NCBI GenBank assembly: GCA_937920085.1
Contig: CALETE010000006.1
Coordinates: 1 to 55,025, forward strand
Source of the DNA: an uncultured Alphaproteobacteria bacterium
Lineage (GTDB): Bacteria; Pseudomonadota; Alphaproteobacteria; Caulobacterales; Caulobacteraceae
Reading direction: 5' to 3'
DNA length: 55,025 nucleotides
A program made the translations under genes and the position numbers. Below are positions 1 through 8,374 of the stretch, in pieces. Under the pieces are notes generated by a model that saw only the letters and a program-made list of their open reading frames with translations, was not told the origin of the DNA and did not search any database. Position 1 is the stretch's first letter; each line of letters begins with the position of its first letter.

Positions 1-66
1 ATGCTGCAGAGCTATGTGGCCATGGCGCCGAAGCGGTTGGGGAAGCTGGTGGCGGGGGTGCCGTAG
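1..66 (+). CDS. possible 3' tail of a gene cut by the window edge
   Basis: An open frame runs from the first base to a TAG at 64-66 and would encode a 21-residue basic tail ending KLVAGVP. It may be the C-terminus of a protein that begins outside the window. It is too short to identify and may be chance. The following stretch to 239 contains no gene I can support. Confidence 0.25.
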   Translation: MLQSYVAMAPKRLGKLVAGVP

Positions 67-239
67 GGGTCTGAGGTTTGGGAAGTGAGGTTCGGCTTCC
101 AGCGCCGATCAAACTGGGGGATGCCGCCTGAGCGGTAACCGCCAGTCGAACCCTCGGGTTTCATGATGCGCTAGAAGCGGACTTTGGCCTGTTGCCCAAA
201 AAACGGACCTTTCCGCACCCCGCGCTCGCTTGGCAAGGC

Positions 240-1007
240 CTATACTTTCAGCGGGACGTTTATTTCGACGTATCGGATGCCAACCGGGGAAATCGTTACC
301 GTGTCTGCATTCTTATCGAAATGAATTAGGTCAGCTTTGTGCGCTGGCGTCAGCACCTTCTGTCGGAACTGGCTGGCGTTCCCGTATTCGATGGACCCTA
401 AGATTTCCCTCACCGATAGTGGCCCGGGGGACCCATAAAGAAGGGCGAGTGCTTTGTCCTTGGCGCTAAGTCCTGAGCCTAGTACCCGGATGCTGTCGCC
501 CACGCGCCAAAGAAGCGGAACCTCACGTTCCGTAAGAGCGTCTACAACCGCGGTCGCCTCGTCCGGCGTCACGGCATGGAAGATGCGGATCAACTCGGAC
601 GTGACCCAGCGAACCATGCCGTACACGACCGTGGCATCCATGTGGTTGGGGTCCACGTCTGCGCCAACGTGTCCAACATTGCGGTTGTTCCGAATCTCAT
701 AGAGTGCAATCAGTATTCGCGGAATCTGGATGCGGACTGACCTAGTGAAACCATTCGCCTTTGCTAGTGCGTTGCAGGCGTCCACCATATTGGCGGGCTT
801 AGACGGGGCCGCAGGAAACGCCCCATCAACATGGCCCTTGAGGATCGTGTAAACAATCTCGCATAGCTTCCCGCCGTTAAGTTCTGCGGGTTCCCACCGT
901 GATTCCCGATAGTGCTGCGCGAGTTTGTTGAACTCATCGAGTAGCGGCGTTCGAAGGCTGTCTGGGATGCCTTTGAGCGCGTCCGCCGGAACTATCGCTG
1001 TCGTCAC
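240..1007 (-). CDS. unknown protein with HEPN-like RX6H motif and C-terminal winged-helix-like tail
   Basis: This is a 255-residue protein of a family I do not recognise. It starts at GTG 1007, overlapping the TGA of the upstream gene by four bases, so the two are very probably co-translated. An alpha-helical N-terminal two thirds contains R106-N-N-R-N-V-G-H113, which fits the RX4-6H signature of HEPN domains (many are RNases in defence or toxin systems), followed by an acidic segment and a hydrophobic helix. The last 75 residues look like a winged helix and end SPVGIRYVEINVP, resembling the tail of the partner protein (TPTGRNFVEHSLP). No signal peptide or membrane segment is visible. A defence or toxin role is inference from the motif and from the accessory setting beside VapBC; a structural or regulatory role is equally open. 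Confidence 0.7.
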   Translation of the reverse strand: MTTAIVPADALKGIPDSLRTPLLDEFNKLAQHYRESRWEPAELNGGKLCEIVYTILKGHVDGAFPAAPSKPANMVDACNALAKANGFTRSVRIQIPRILIALYEIRNNRNVGHVGADVDPNHMDATVVYGMVRWVTSELIRIFHAVTPDEATAVVDALTEREVPLLWRVGDSIRVLGSGLSAKDKALALLYGSPGPLSVREILGSIEYGNASQFRQKVLTPAHKADLIHFDKNADTVTISPVGIRYVEINVPLKV

Positions 1008-1630
1008 TTAGCCCCCTTGGTCTTGGAAGGCAGGCTATGCTCCACAAAGTTGCGACCTGTTGGCGTAATCTTGATGTCGTTGTAATTCTTCATGTCCAGC
1101 GTGCCCTTGCGCGAGGAAGTGGTCCGGAGCCCGGAGGCAACGCTTGTAGGCTCGCTCCATGCCTTCGTTAGGCGGAAGACAGTTCCCACCTGATCGATAG
1201 TAACGGCAGGGATTTCCAAAATGTCCGTCAGATAGTAGACGATCACTGCATACTTGTCTTCATTCGAAGCGGGCTGCTTCTCGGTGATGTATTCGTCGAA
1301 CGATTGCTTTCCCACTGGATGAAGATCAAGATCTTTCACCATCTTCCATTCGGTTGCTGACGCCTTGCTCGGCTTCCTTTGCTTGTTCGCCCTGGTGGGC
1401 TTCGAGCCATTGCCGCCAGCGGCGGGCTGATCTGCCACGTCCTCGGGCTCGTAGGCTTCCGGCTCAACAACTGATGAGTGGGCGACCTTGACCGGGTGGC
1501 GCTTACCCTCAAAAGCCGTAACCAGGGCTGAGAACGCTTCGTGCTGTACGGCTTCGGAAGTGAACGAATTCACCGCCTTCGCTATCGCCTCCATGCGCTC
1601 CAGCAGCGCGTCTAAGTCTTCTTTCGCCAT
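1004..1630 (-). CDS. unknown protein, helical N-terminus, basic linker, winged-helix-like C-terminus
   Basis: This 208-residue protein is the first gene of a two-gene minus-strand operon. Residues 1-45 look like an amphipathic helix. Residues about 50-90 are a low-complexity linker rich in P, G, K and A, with a basic stretch (TRANKQRKPSKAS). Residues about 120-205 form a compact domain with winged-helix character ending ITPTGRNFVEHSLP, similar to the end of the downstream protein. I know no family name for it. The basic linker and wing-like domain suggest nucleic-acid binding, which is inference. The ATG at 1630 lies just downstream (on this strand) of a GGGGTTTCACTTC leader with only a weak ribosome-binding site. 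Confidence 0.7.
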   Translation of the reverse strand: MAKEDLDALLERMEAIAKAVNSFTSEAVQHEAFSALVTAFEGKRHPVKVAHSSVVEPEAYEPEDVADQPAAGGNGSKPTRANKQRKPSKASATEWKMVKDLDLHPVGKQSFDEYITEKQPASNEDKYAVIVYYLTDILEIPAVTIDQVGTVFRLTKAWSEPTSVASGLRTTSSRKGTLDMKNYNDIKITPTGRNFVEHSLPSKTKGAK

Positions 1631-1913
1631 GAAGTGAAACCCCTAACCCACGTACGTCCCCGTCTGCGGACCGCTCAATATGGGTCAAAATCTGCAATCG
1701 CACAACCATTGCGAACTCCGCTGGCGCGACAACCTAACCTTGAAGTGGTGATACGAGGCGACACTCTAGACCTGAAAGCGCACGCGTTATCCCACAGGGA
1801 CCGTGGTTATTTCGCGACCTGATAGACGTTAGAGTAACCAGCGCCGCGCCTACAACAGCTTGCTCCAATCCTCTCCTTTCAGAATGCTCACTCATAGCGA
1901 ATGGGTATCCACT
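1631..1913. other. intergenic region upstream of the unknown operon
   Basis: No convincing gene is seen here. It should contain the promoter of the leftward two-gene operon. No clear operator, tRNA or insertion sequence end was recognised. Confidence 0.4.
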
Positions 1914-2016
1914 CCATTGACTCTTTTGTTCCCGTACTGAAACAAAAGTGGAACAAATAATGACCTAAACCATGTCCGGTTTTCGCGAGGCGAAGCGGGG
2001 CCGCTCAAGGCGAAGA
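1914..2016 (+). pseudogene. degenerate copy of the imuA promoter and first codons
   Basis: This segment matches 2819-2925 through the LexA-box region, the start codon and about 15 codons of imuA, with a perfect 25-base core (1971-1995 equals 2876-2900). It still begins MSGFREAK, but a one-base deletion after codon 8 shifts the frame and the copy ends soon after. Its LexA box is degraded: the first half-site reads AAAC instead of GAAC, while the second GAAC is kept. It is best read as a scar of duplication or recombination, not a working gene. Confidence 0.8.
1914..2016 (+). repeat. direct repeat, left copy
   Basis: Left member of a direct repeat of about 100 bp with a few small indels; the right member is at 2819-2925. 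The two copies bracket the vapBC module exactly, with little other sequence between them. Confidence 0.8.
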
Positions 2017-2094
2017 CGCGCTGAAAAACGACGCCCACTTTTTGCTAAGGTGGAGTATGGTGGAAAGGCGCAGAAAGTTCTGTAAAGGTAGAAT

Positions 2095-2343
2095 ATGAGC
2101 TTGAACGTTAAGGACCCCGAGGCTTATCACCTCGCCCAGACCATAGCGCGGACGACAGGCCAGAGCCTGACCCGGGTGGTCACGGAGGCTTTGCGCGATA
2201 AGCTGCAAAGCCTGGAGCGCCAGACCGCCAAGCCGAGCGTCGAGGAGCTTCTCTCCATTGCCGGGCGGGCTGCGGCCCATGTCCGTGCGCCTTATGCGGA
2301 TCACGCAGACCTGCTGTATGACGACAATGGCCTGCCGAAATGA
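2095..2343 (+). CDS. vapB: VapB-type antitoxin
   Basis: This 82-residue protein fits the Rv0623-like (PSK transcription factor) antitoxin family. The N-terminal half starts MSLNVKDPEAYHLAQTIA and carries a helix with TRVVTEALR typical of this DNA-binding family. The C-terminal half, ending DDNGLPK, would wrap the toxin. It overlaps vapC by four bases (ATGA), the usual TA arrangement. The sequence AAGGTxGARTATG occurs at 2047-2060 and again at 2085-2098 over the start codon, and may be an operator pair for autoregulation; this is inference. The AAGG at 2085-2088 is a plausible ribosome-binding site. Confidence 0.88.
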   Translation: MSLNVKDPEAYHLAQTIARTTGQSLTRVVTEALRDKLQSLERQTAKPSVEELLSIAGRAAAHVRAPYADHADLLYDDNGLPK

Positions 2344-2738
2344 TCATCGACACCTCCGCCTTGGTTGCGATCCTCTATGGAGAGCCTGAAGCGGAACGCT
2401 TTATCCAACATATCCACGCCGCCAATGCCTGCCGCATCAGCGTGGCCAACCATGTGGAACTCTCCATCGTCGTTGAACGGCAGATGGGTGCTGAAGGCCT
2501 GAGACAGGCCGATGTCTTCATTCGGCGGGCGGGCATCACCATTGAGCCGGTGACCCTTGAGCAAGGGGATCTGGCGCGGCAGGCCTTCCTCGATTTTGGT
2601 AAGGGCCGACACAGGGCGGCGCTGAATTTTGGCGACTGTTTCGCCTATGCCCTGGCCAAGGCGACGGGGGAGCCACTGCTGTTCAAGGGCTATGACTTTG
2701 CCCTGACGGATGTGAACTCCGTCGAGGGCCCCTCTTAA
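2340..2738 (+). CDS. vapC: VapC-type PIN-domain ribonuclease toxin
   Basis: This 132-residue PIN-domain protein has the acidic residues expected of the family: D4 in MIIDTSAL, E40 in NHVELS, D99 in NFGDCFAYALA and D119 in KGYDFALTD. VapC toxins are Mg2+-dependent RNases that cleave tRNA or rRNA when their antitoxin is lost. Length and motifs look intact, so the toxin is probably active. It is the second gene of the vapBC operon and ends in a hairpin terminator. The pair sits between two copies of the imuA 5' end, which suggests arrival as an accessory module. Confidence 0.92.
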   Translation: MIIDTSALVAILYGEPEAERFIQHIHAANACRISVANHVELSIVVERQMGAEGLRQADVFIRRAGITIEPVTLEQGDLARQAFLDFGKGRHRAALNFGDCFAYALAKATGEPLLFKGYDFALTDVNSVEGPS

Positions 2739-2747
2739 AGGGGCTTT
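2728..2747 (+). terminator. hairpin terminator of vapBC
   Basis: GCCCCT at 2728-2733 pairs with AGGGGC at 2739-2744 around a 5-base loop and is followed by TTT. It overlaps the vapC stop codon and would separate vapBC transcription from the imu cassette. Confidence 0.6.
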
Positions 2748-2818
2748 GACGGACAGGCGGCGCGTCCCATGCCCGCCCAATGACTCCTATTCCAGGCGCC
2801 CTGCGCTTGCCGGAGACC

Positions 2819-2925
2819 CCATTGACTCCTTTTGTTCCCGCACTAGAACAAAAGAGGAACAATGAGGAACAATGTCATGTCCGGTTTTCGCGAGGCGAAG
2901 CTGGTCGCTCTCAAGGCGAAGATCG
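2819..2925 (+). repeat. direct repeat, right copy (intact imuA promoter and 5' end)
   Basis: This is the functional copy of the repeat whose degenerate partner lies at 1914-2016. It includes the LexA box, the ribosome-binding site and the first codons of imuA. Confidence 0.8.
2846..2860 (+). promoter_or_regulatory. LexA (SOS) box of the imu cassette
   Basis: GAAC at 2846-2849 and GAAC at 2857-2860 are separated by exactly 7 bases, matching the alphaproteobacterial LexA operator GAACN7GAAC (or GTTCN7GTTC). It lies 17 bases before the imuA ATG, so bound LexA should block transcription. An overlapping inverted repeat TGTTC-N8-GAACA starts a few bases upstream. Confidence 0.85.
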
Positions 2926-3662
2926 CGGCCCTGGAGGCGGGCGGGCGGGGGGACTGCGGCGTATTGCCCTTTGGGGACGTGCGGCTGGATGACGCCTTTA
3001 TCAAGGGTGGCCTGCCGCTCGGCCAATGGCATGAATTCGTCAGCGGCGGCATGGAGGTCGAGACCTGCGCCGCGCCGGCCGCCTTCGCCGCGCTTATGGC
3101 CGCCCCCTTGGCCCGCCGGGGGGAGGCGGTGTGGATCCTGCGTCGGGATGACCTGTTTGCGCCGGGACTGGTGGGTCTGGGCTTTCCCGCCGAAAAGCTC
3201 ATTCAAGTCTGCGCCCGGGATGAGGCTGAGGCCCTGGCCGTGGCTGAGGACGCGCTCGCCACCGAGGGGGTCAGCGCCGTCTTTGCTGAGGTGGAGGCGG
3301 TGGACCTAACCGCCGGGCGTCGGCTGCAACTGGCCTGTGAGGCGCGGGGGGCCACGGGCTTCATCCTGCGGCGGCGGCCCTATGGCGGGGCCGATCGTCA
3401 GGCCACCGGCACGGCGGCGGCCACCCGATGGCGAATTGCTCCCGCCCCCAGCCAGCCTGAGCCGGGCATGCTGGGTCTCGGCGCTCCCCGCTGGGCGGTG
3501 CATCTGGAGCGCTGCCGGGCCGGGCGTCCGGGCGCCTGGCTGATGGAGGCCGCCGACGCATATACCTATGAGGCTAAGCATGGGACGCATCCTCTGCGCC
3601 TGGTCGCCCCGCTGGGCGATCGACACCTGGCGCCGACGACACCCCTGCGACTCGCAGGCTAA
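2877..3662 (+). CDS. imuA: ImuA, RecA-like accessory factor of SOS mutagenesis
   Basis: This 261-residue protein is the first gene of the imuA-imuB-dnaE2 cassette. ImuA proteins are distant RecA/SulA-like factors needed with ImuB and DnaE2 for error-prone translesion synthesis. Visible family features are the N-terminal helix rich in K and A, the segment DVRLDDAFIKGGLPLGQWHE and the end PLRLVAPLGDRHL. I chose ATG 2877 (MSGFREAK) because AGGA lies 8 bases before it and the duplicated copy upstream conserves the sequence from this point; an in-frame ATG at 2862 would overlap the region just behind the LexA box. It overlaps imuB by about 80 bases. Confidence 0.88.
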   Translation: MSGFREAKLVALKAKIAALEAGGRGDCGVLPFGDVRLDDAFIKGGLPLGQWHEFVSGGMEVETCAAPAAFAALMAAPLARRGEAVWILRRDDLFAPGLVGLGFPAEKLIQVCARDEAEALAVAEDALATEGVSAVFAEVEAVDLTAGRRLQLACEARGATGFILRRRPYGGADRQATGTAAATRWRIAPAPSQPEPGMLGLGAPRWAVHLERCRAGRPGAWLMEAADAYTYEAKHGTHPLRLVAPLGDRHLAPTTPLRLAG

Positions 3663-5106
3663 ACCGTTTGCGCTCATCGACTCCGTGCGCGGGGTTCGGG
3701 TGCTGACCGCCGTCGATCAGGTGGCAGCGGCGGCGGGCCTGCGCCTGGGCCAGAAGGCCACGGACGCCATGGCCCTCTGTCCCGACCTGGAAACCGCGCC
3801 AGCTGAGCCGGAGGCCGACGCCCTGGCCCTGGCGGAGCTTAGCGACTGGTGCGTGCGGTTTTCCCCGGCTGTGGCGCTCGCCCCGCCGGATGGCCTCTAT
3901 CTGGACGTCACTGGGGTGGCCCATTTGTGGGGCGGGGAGGCGGGTTTGATGGCTGACCTGCGGGCCCGCTTGGCCAAGAACGGCCTTACCATGCGTCTGG
4001 CCATAGCCGACACGCCGGGCGCCGCCTGGGCCCTGGCCCACTATGGCCGCGAGCCTGAACTCATCGCCCCGCCTGGGGAACAGGCCGCCCTGCTCAGCCC
4101 CCTGCCTCCCGCCGCCCTGCAGCTGGAGCCAGAGACCGCCGCCCAGATCGAGCGCCTGGGCCTGCGGCGGATCGGTCAGCTGATCGACATCCCCCGGGCG
4201 CCCCTGGCCCGGCGGTTTGGGGCGCAGACCCTGACAAGGCTCGATCAGGCCCTGGGCCGGGGGGCCGAAGCCCTGACCTATCGCCGGCCGCCCAATCCCT
4301 GGTTCGCCCGTCTGGCCTTTGCTGAGCCCATCAGCGCTCCCGACGACATGGTCCGGGTCGCCTTCGATGTGGCCGCGGTCCTCTGCGCCCGGCTGGAGAC
4401 CGAGGGGCAGGGGGGGCGGCGGTTTCACCTGGCCTTTCACGGGGTGGACGGCAAGGCCCGGCCCCTGACCATTGGCCTGGCCCTGGCCGGTCGCGACCCT
4501 GCCCGTATCGCCAAGCTGTTTGCCCCCAAGCTGGAAACCGTCGATCCGGGCTTTGGCATTGAGGTGGTCACCCTGGCGGCGGAGGATGTTGAGCCCCTGG
4601 AGGGCCGTCAGCGACGGCTCGACAGCCTGCTAGAGGCGGACCAGAGCCTGGCACCCCTGATCGACCGGCTGGTCAACCGCCTGGGTCCCGACCGGGTCTG
4701 GCGCAATGTCCCCGTTGCCAGTCATGTGCCTGAGCTGTCCTCGGCGCCTGCCCCGGCCTTGGGGGTTGCGGCGCCCGACGCCCCGGCCTGGAATCCTGAG
4801 CAGCCCCGGCCCTTACGCCTCTTCCGCGCGCCTGAGCGGCTGGAGGGGGTCATGGCCCTCACCCCCGATGATCCCCCCCGGCAGTTCCAGTGGCGGCGGC
4901 GCACCCACCGCATCGCCCTGGCCGAGGGGCCTGAGCGGATCGGCGCGGAATGGTGGCGGGGCCCCATCGAGGCGGTCCGCACCGATCAGGTTCGCGACTA
5001 TTACCGGGTGGAGGATCAGGACGGCGCCCGGTTCTGGGTGTTTCGGGAGGGGCTCTATACCGAGGGCGAGCCGGCCCGCTGGTGGCTGCATGGGGTGTTC
5101 GGATGA
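3580..5106 (+). CDS. imuB: ImuB, catalytically inactive Y-family polymerase-like protein
   Basis: This 508-residue ImuB (also called DinB2/Rv3394-like) is the hub of the mutasome: it links DnaE2 and ImuA to the beta clamp. The start MGRILCAWSPRWAIDTW lacks the catalytic acidic residues of true Y-family polymerases, as expected for ImuB. The middle carries the fingers/little-finger-like region (LIDIPRAPLARRFGAQTLTR). RPLRLF near residue 407 occupies the position of the clamp-binding segment, and the C-terminal block ends in FREGLYTEGEPARWWLHGVF. ATG 3580 is preferred over ATG 3568 by comparison with family starts. The stop overlaps the dnaE2 start (ATGA). Confidence 0.9.
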   Translation: MGRILCAWSPRWAIDTWRRRHPCDSQAKPFALIDSVRGVRVLTAVDQVAAAAGLRLGQKATDAMALCPDLETAPAEPEADALALAELSDWCVRFSPAVALAPPDGLYLDVTGVAHLWGGEAGLMADLRARLAKNGLTMRLAIADTPGAAWALAHYGREPELIAPPGEQAALLSPLPPAALQLEPETAAQIERLGLRRIGQLIDIPRAPLARRFGAQTLTRLDQALGRGAEALTYRRPPNPWFARLAFAEPISAPDDMVRVAFDVAAVLCARLETEGQGGRRFHLAFHGVDGKARPLTIGLALAGRDPARIAKLFAPKLETVDPGFGIEVVTLAAEDVEPLEGRQRRLDSLLEADQSLAPLIDRLVNRLGPDRVWRNVPVASHVPELSSAPAPALGVAAPDAPAWNPEQPRPLRLFRAPERLEGVMALTPDDPPRQFQWRRRTHRIALAEGPERIGAEWWRGPIEAVRTDQVRDYYRVEDQDGARFWVFREGLYTEGEPARWWLHGVFG

Positions 5107-8100
5107 CCCCTTACGCCGAGCTCCAGACCACCACCAACTTCTCCTTCCTGCGGGGTGCCTCCCACCCCTGGGAGCTGGTCATGACCGCCGAGGCCTTAGG
5201 GTTAGAGGCCATAGGCATTACCGACCGCAATAGCTTGGCCGGGGTGGTCCGGGCCTGGACCCAGGTGGAGAAGATGAAGCCCGGCGTGCGGGTCCGCGCC
5301 CTGACCGGCTGTCGCCTGGACTTCGCGGACGGGACCCCCAGCCTGCTCTGCTATCCCACAGACCGAGAGGCCTATGGCCGCCTGACCCGGCTGCTGACCC
5401 TGGGCCAAAGGCGGGTGGAGAAGGGGGCGTGCGAACTGCACTGGGAGGACTATCTCGCCCACGCCGAGGGTCAGCTTAGCCTGGTGGTTCCGCCGACCCG
5501 GCTGGATGAGGCCTTTGAAAAACATCTGCGCCGCATGGCCGGCGAGCTGAAGGGCGCCGTCTGGCTGGCGGCCTCCCGGGGCTATGGCGCCCGGGACCTG
5601 CCCCGGCTGTCGCGGCTAAACATGCTTGCCCAGAGCCATGGGGCGCCCCTGGTCGCCACCAATGACGTTCTCTATCACGGGCCTGAGCGGCGGACCCTGC
5701 AGGACGTCCTGACCTGCATCCGCGAGACCTGCACCATCCACGAGGCGGGCCTCCGGCTAGAGGCCAACGCCGAACGCCGCCTCAAGCCGCCGGAGGAAAT
5801 GTCCCGGCTGTTTGCCAAGTTTCCCGGCGCGGTGGCGCGCAGCACCGAGATTGTTCAGCGCATTGCCTTCGACCTGTCCCAGCTGAGCTACGAATATCCC
5901 GATGAGCCGGTTCCCCCTGGCAAGAGCCCCATGCAACATCTGCGGGACCTGACCTGGGCCGGGGCAGATTGGCGGTTCGAAAAGGGCATGGGGCCAAAGG
6001 AAAAGGCCACCCTGGATCACGAACTGGCCCTGATCGATAAGCTGGGCTTTGCTAACTATTTCCTCACCGTCCACGACATTGTCCGCTGGGCGCGGGAGCA
6101 AAAAATCCTCTGCCAGGGGCGGGGGTCGGCGGCCAATTCTATGGTCTGTTTCTGTCTGGGCATCACCGCCGTGGATCCCACCAAGAAGGATCAGGACCTG
6201 CTGTTCTCCCGCTTCATCTCCGAGAAGCGCGGCGAGCCCCCCGACATTGACGTGGACTTCGAGCATGAGCGTCGGGAAGAGGTCATGCAGTATGTCTACC
6301 GCCGCTATGGCCGCGACCGGGCAGCCATTGTCGCCACAGTCATCCACTATCGCCCGCGCATGGCCATCCGCCAGGTGGGCAAGGCGCTCGGCCTCACCGA
6401 CGATGTTACCGCCGCCCTGTCGGGCACGGTCTGGGGCAGTTGGGGCGGGATGAGCCCTGATGCCCACATCCGCCAGACCGGCCTTGATCCCGACAGCCCT
6501 GAAATCCGCCGGGCCACGGCGCTCGCCACCGAGCTGTTGAAATTTCCCCGCCACCTCTCCCAGCACGTGGGGGGCTATGTCCTGACCAAACGGCGGCTGG
6601 ATGAGACCGTACCTATCGGCAATGCGGCCATGGCCGACCGGACCTTTATCGAATGGGACAAGGACGACATTGACGCCCTAGGCCTGATGAAGGTCGACGT
6701 TCTGGCCCTAGGCATGCTGAGCGCCTTACGTAAGAGCTTCGCCATGCTGCCACCCCTGCCAGACGGCACGGTGATCACCGACATTGCCCATGTGCCCCAG
6801 GAGGTTCCCGAGGTCTTTGACATGCTGTGCAAGGCCGACTCCGTCGGGGTCTTCCAGGTGGAAAGCCGGGCCCAGATGTCCATGCTGCCCAGGCTGAAAC
6901 CCCGGACCTTCTATGATCTGGTCATCGAGGTGGCCATTGTCCGCCCCGGCCCCATCCAGGGAAACATGGTCCATCCCTACCTCCGGCGTCGCAATGATCC
7001 GCAAGCCATTGTCTTCCCCAGGCCCAATCCACCCCATCCGCCGGACGAGCTGGAAAAGATCCTGAAAAAGACCATGGGCGTGCCGCTTTTTCAGGAGCAG
7101 GCCATGCGCATTGCCATTGAGGGGGCGGGCTTTAGCGAGAACGACGCCGACGGCCTGCGCCGGGCCATGGCGACCTTTCGTCACCACGGCAATGTCGGCG
7201 AATACGAACAGCAGTTCATCACCGGCATGCGGGCCAAGGGCTATGACGAAGACTTCATCCAGGACTGCTTCCACCAGATCGAGGGCTTCGGCTCCTATGG
7301 CTTTCCTGAGAGCCACGCCATCAGCTTCGCCCTGCTGGTCTATGCCTCGGCCTGGGTGAAGTGGCGCTGGCCCGATGCCTTTTGCGCGGCCCTGATCAAT
7401 AGCCAGCCCATGGGCTTTTATCAGCCCGCCCAGCTGGTCCGCGACGCCCGGGAGCATGGGGTCGAGGTGCGGCCTGCAGATGTCATGGCCAGCGACTGGG
7501 ACTGCACCCTCGAGCCCCAGGAGGGCAAGCGTCTGCGGGCCGTGCGTCTGGGCCTGCGCCAAGTTAAGGGGCTCCAGCGGGATGAGGGACTAAGGTTGGT
7601 GGAGCTCCGCGCCCAGGGTGTCGCCTCGCCCGAGGGTTTTGCCCGGGGCCTGTCGCGCCGTACCCTGGAACTGCTGGCCGAGGCCGACGCCTTTGCAGGC
7701 CTGGGCTATAGCCGCCGCCAGGCCCTGTGGGCGGTGAAGGGTCTGGCCGGGGAGGCCCAGGTGGAGACCAAGGCCCCCCTCATGGCCCGCCAGACCTTGA
7801 AGGAGGTCCAGGTGGAGCTGCCCCTGATGAGCGCACCCCTTGAGGTGGCCGAGGACTATCGCACCACCCGCCTGTCCCTAAAGGCCCACCCCTGCAGCTT
7901 CTTCCGGCCTGAGCTTGAGCGGCTGGGGGCGGTGCCGGCTGGGCGGCTGAAGACCCTGCGTCATGGGCGGCGGACCTGCGTTGGGGGCATGGTCCTGGTG
8001 CGACAGAGGCCAGGCACCGCCAAGGGCGTGGTCTTCATGACCCTGGAGGATGAAACCGGCACGGCCAATGTGGTCATCTGGAAAGACGTCTTTGACGCCA

Positions 8101-8297
8101 ATCGCCGGCTGATCATGGGGGGCAGTTTGATTGCCGTGCAGGGCCAGTTGCAGATTGAAGACGCCATTATCCATGTGGTGGCCAAGAGCTTTATCGACCT
8201 CTCCCACCTGGCGTCGGCCATGAGACACGAAGATTCGGACCTACCCCAAGACAGTCGCCCGCGCGACCGCCTTCTGGCCAGCCGGGACTTTCACTGA
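5103..8297 (+). CDS. dnaE2: DnaE2 (ImuC) error-prone DNA polymerase III alpha subunit
   Basis: This 1064-residue protein is the SOS-induced error-prone C-family polymerase. It shows an N-terminal PHP domain (TTTNFSFLRGASHPWELV), the polymerase core with catalytic aspartates in PPDIDVDFEHERREEV, thumb and fingers regions including QGRGSAANSMVCFCLGI, and a C-terminal OB fold (FMTLEDETGTANVVIWKDVF). It lacks the longer C-terminal clamp and tau-binding region of replicative DnaE, consistent with clamp access through ImuB. ATG 5103 overlaps the imuB stop by four bases. With imuA and imuB it forms one LexA-controlled operon for damage-induced mutagenesis. Confidence 0.95.
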   Translation: MTPYAELQTTTNFSFLRGASHPWELVMTAEALGLEAIGITDRNSLAGVVRAWTQVEKMKPGVRVRALTGCRLDFADGTPSLLCYPTDREAYGRLTRLLTLGQRRVEKGACELHWEDYLAHAEGQLSLVVPPTRLDEAFEKHLRRMAGELKGAVWLAASRGYGARDLPRLSRLNMLAQSHGAPLVATNDVLYHGPERRTLQDVLTCIRETCTIHEAGLRLEANAERRLKPPEEMSRLFAKFPGAVARSTEIVQRIAFDLSQLSYEYPDEPVPPGKSPMQHLRDLTWAGADWRFEKGMGPKEKATLDHELALIDKLGFANYFLTVHDIVRWAREQKILCQGRGSAANSMVCFCLGITAVDPTKKDQDLLFSRFISEKRGEPPDIDVDFEHERREEVMQYVYRRYGRDRAAIVATVIHYRPRMAIRQVGKALGLTDDVTAALSGTVWGSWGGMSPDAHIRQTGLDPDSPEIRRATALATELLKFPRHLSQHVGGYVLTKRRLDETVPIGNAAMADRTFIEWDKDDIDALGLMKVDVLALGMLSALRKSFAMLPPLPDGTVITDIAHVPQEVPEVFDMLCKADSVGVFQVESRAQMSMLPRLKPRTFYDLVIEVAIVRPGPIQGNMVHPYLRRRNDPQAIVFPRPNPPHPPDELEKILKKTMGVPLFQEQAMRIAIEGAGFSENDADGLRRAMATFRHHGNVGEYEQQFITGMRAKGYDEDFIQDCFHQIEGFGSYGFPESHAISFALLVYASAWVKWRWPDAFCAALINSQPMGFYQPAQLVRDAREHGVEVRPADVMASDWDCTLEPQEGKRLRAVRLGLRQVKGLQRDEGLRLVELRAQGVASPEGFARGLSRRTLELLAEADAFAGLGYSRRQALWAVKGLAGEAQVETKAPLMARQTLKEVQVELPLMSAPLEVAEDYRTTRLSLKAHPCSFFRPELERLGAVPAGRLKTLRHGRRTCVGGMVLVRQRPGTAKGVVFMTLEDETGTANVVIWKDVFDANRRLIMGGSLIAVQGQLQIEDAIIHVVAKSFIDLSHLASAMRHEDSDLPQDSRPRDRLLASRDFH

Positions 8298-8320
8298 AGC
8301 TGGCCTTGACCTGCTGCCCT

Positions 8321-8338
8321 GGGAGGGGGAATCCTCCC
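8321..8338 (+). terminator. possible hairpin after the imu cassette
   Basis: GGGAGG at 8321-8326 pairs with CCTCCC at 8333-8338 around 6 bases, between dnaE2 and the esterase gene. There is no T run, so it may be a weak or factor-dependent terminator. Confidence 0.35.
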
Positions 8339-8374
8339 TCCAAATCAAGCCCGATCCCACCGGGAGGAAGTCCC

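Noticed and set aside
1972..2085. Small protein from the left imuA copy (MSGFREAK then arginine-rich)
   Set aside because: It is the frameshifted remnant of imuA; the residues after codon 8 come from the wrong frame.
6726..7562. Long antisense reading frame inside dnaE2
   Set aside because: It mirrors the codon bias of the G+C-rich sense gene and has no domain motif or ribosome-binding site. The same holds for the other long antisense frames in edd, the TonB receptor, galE and wzc.
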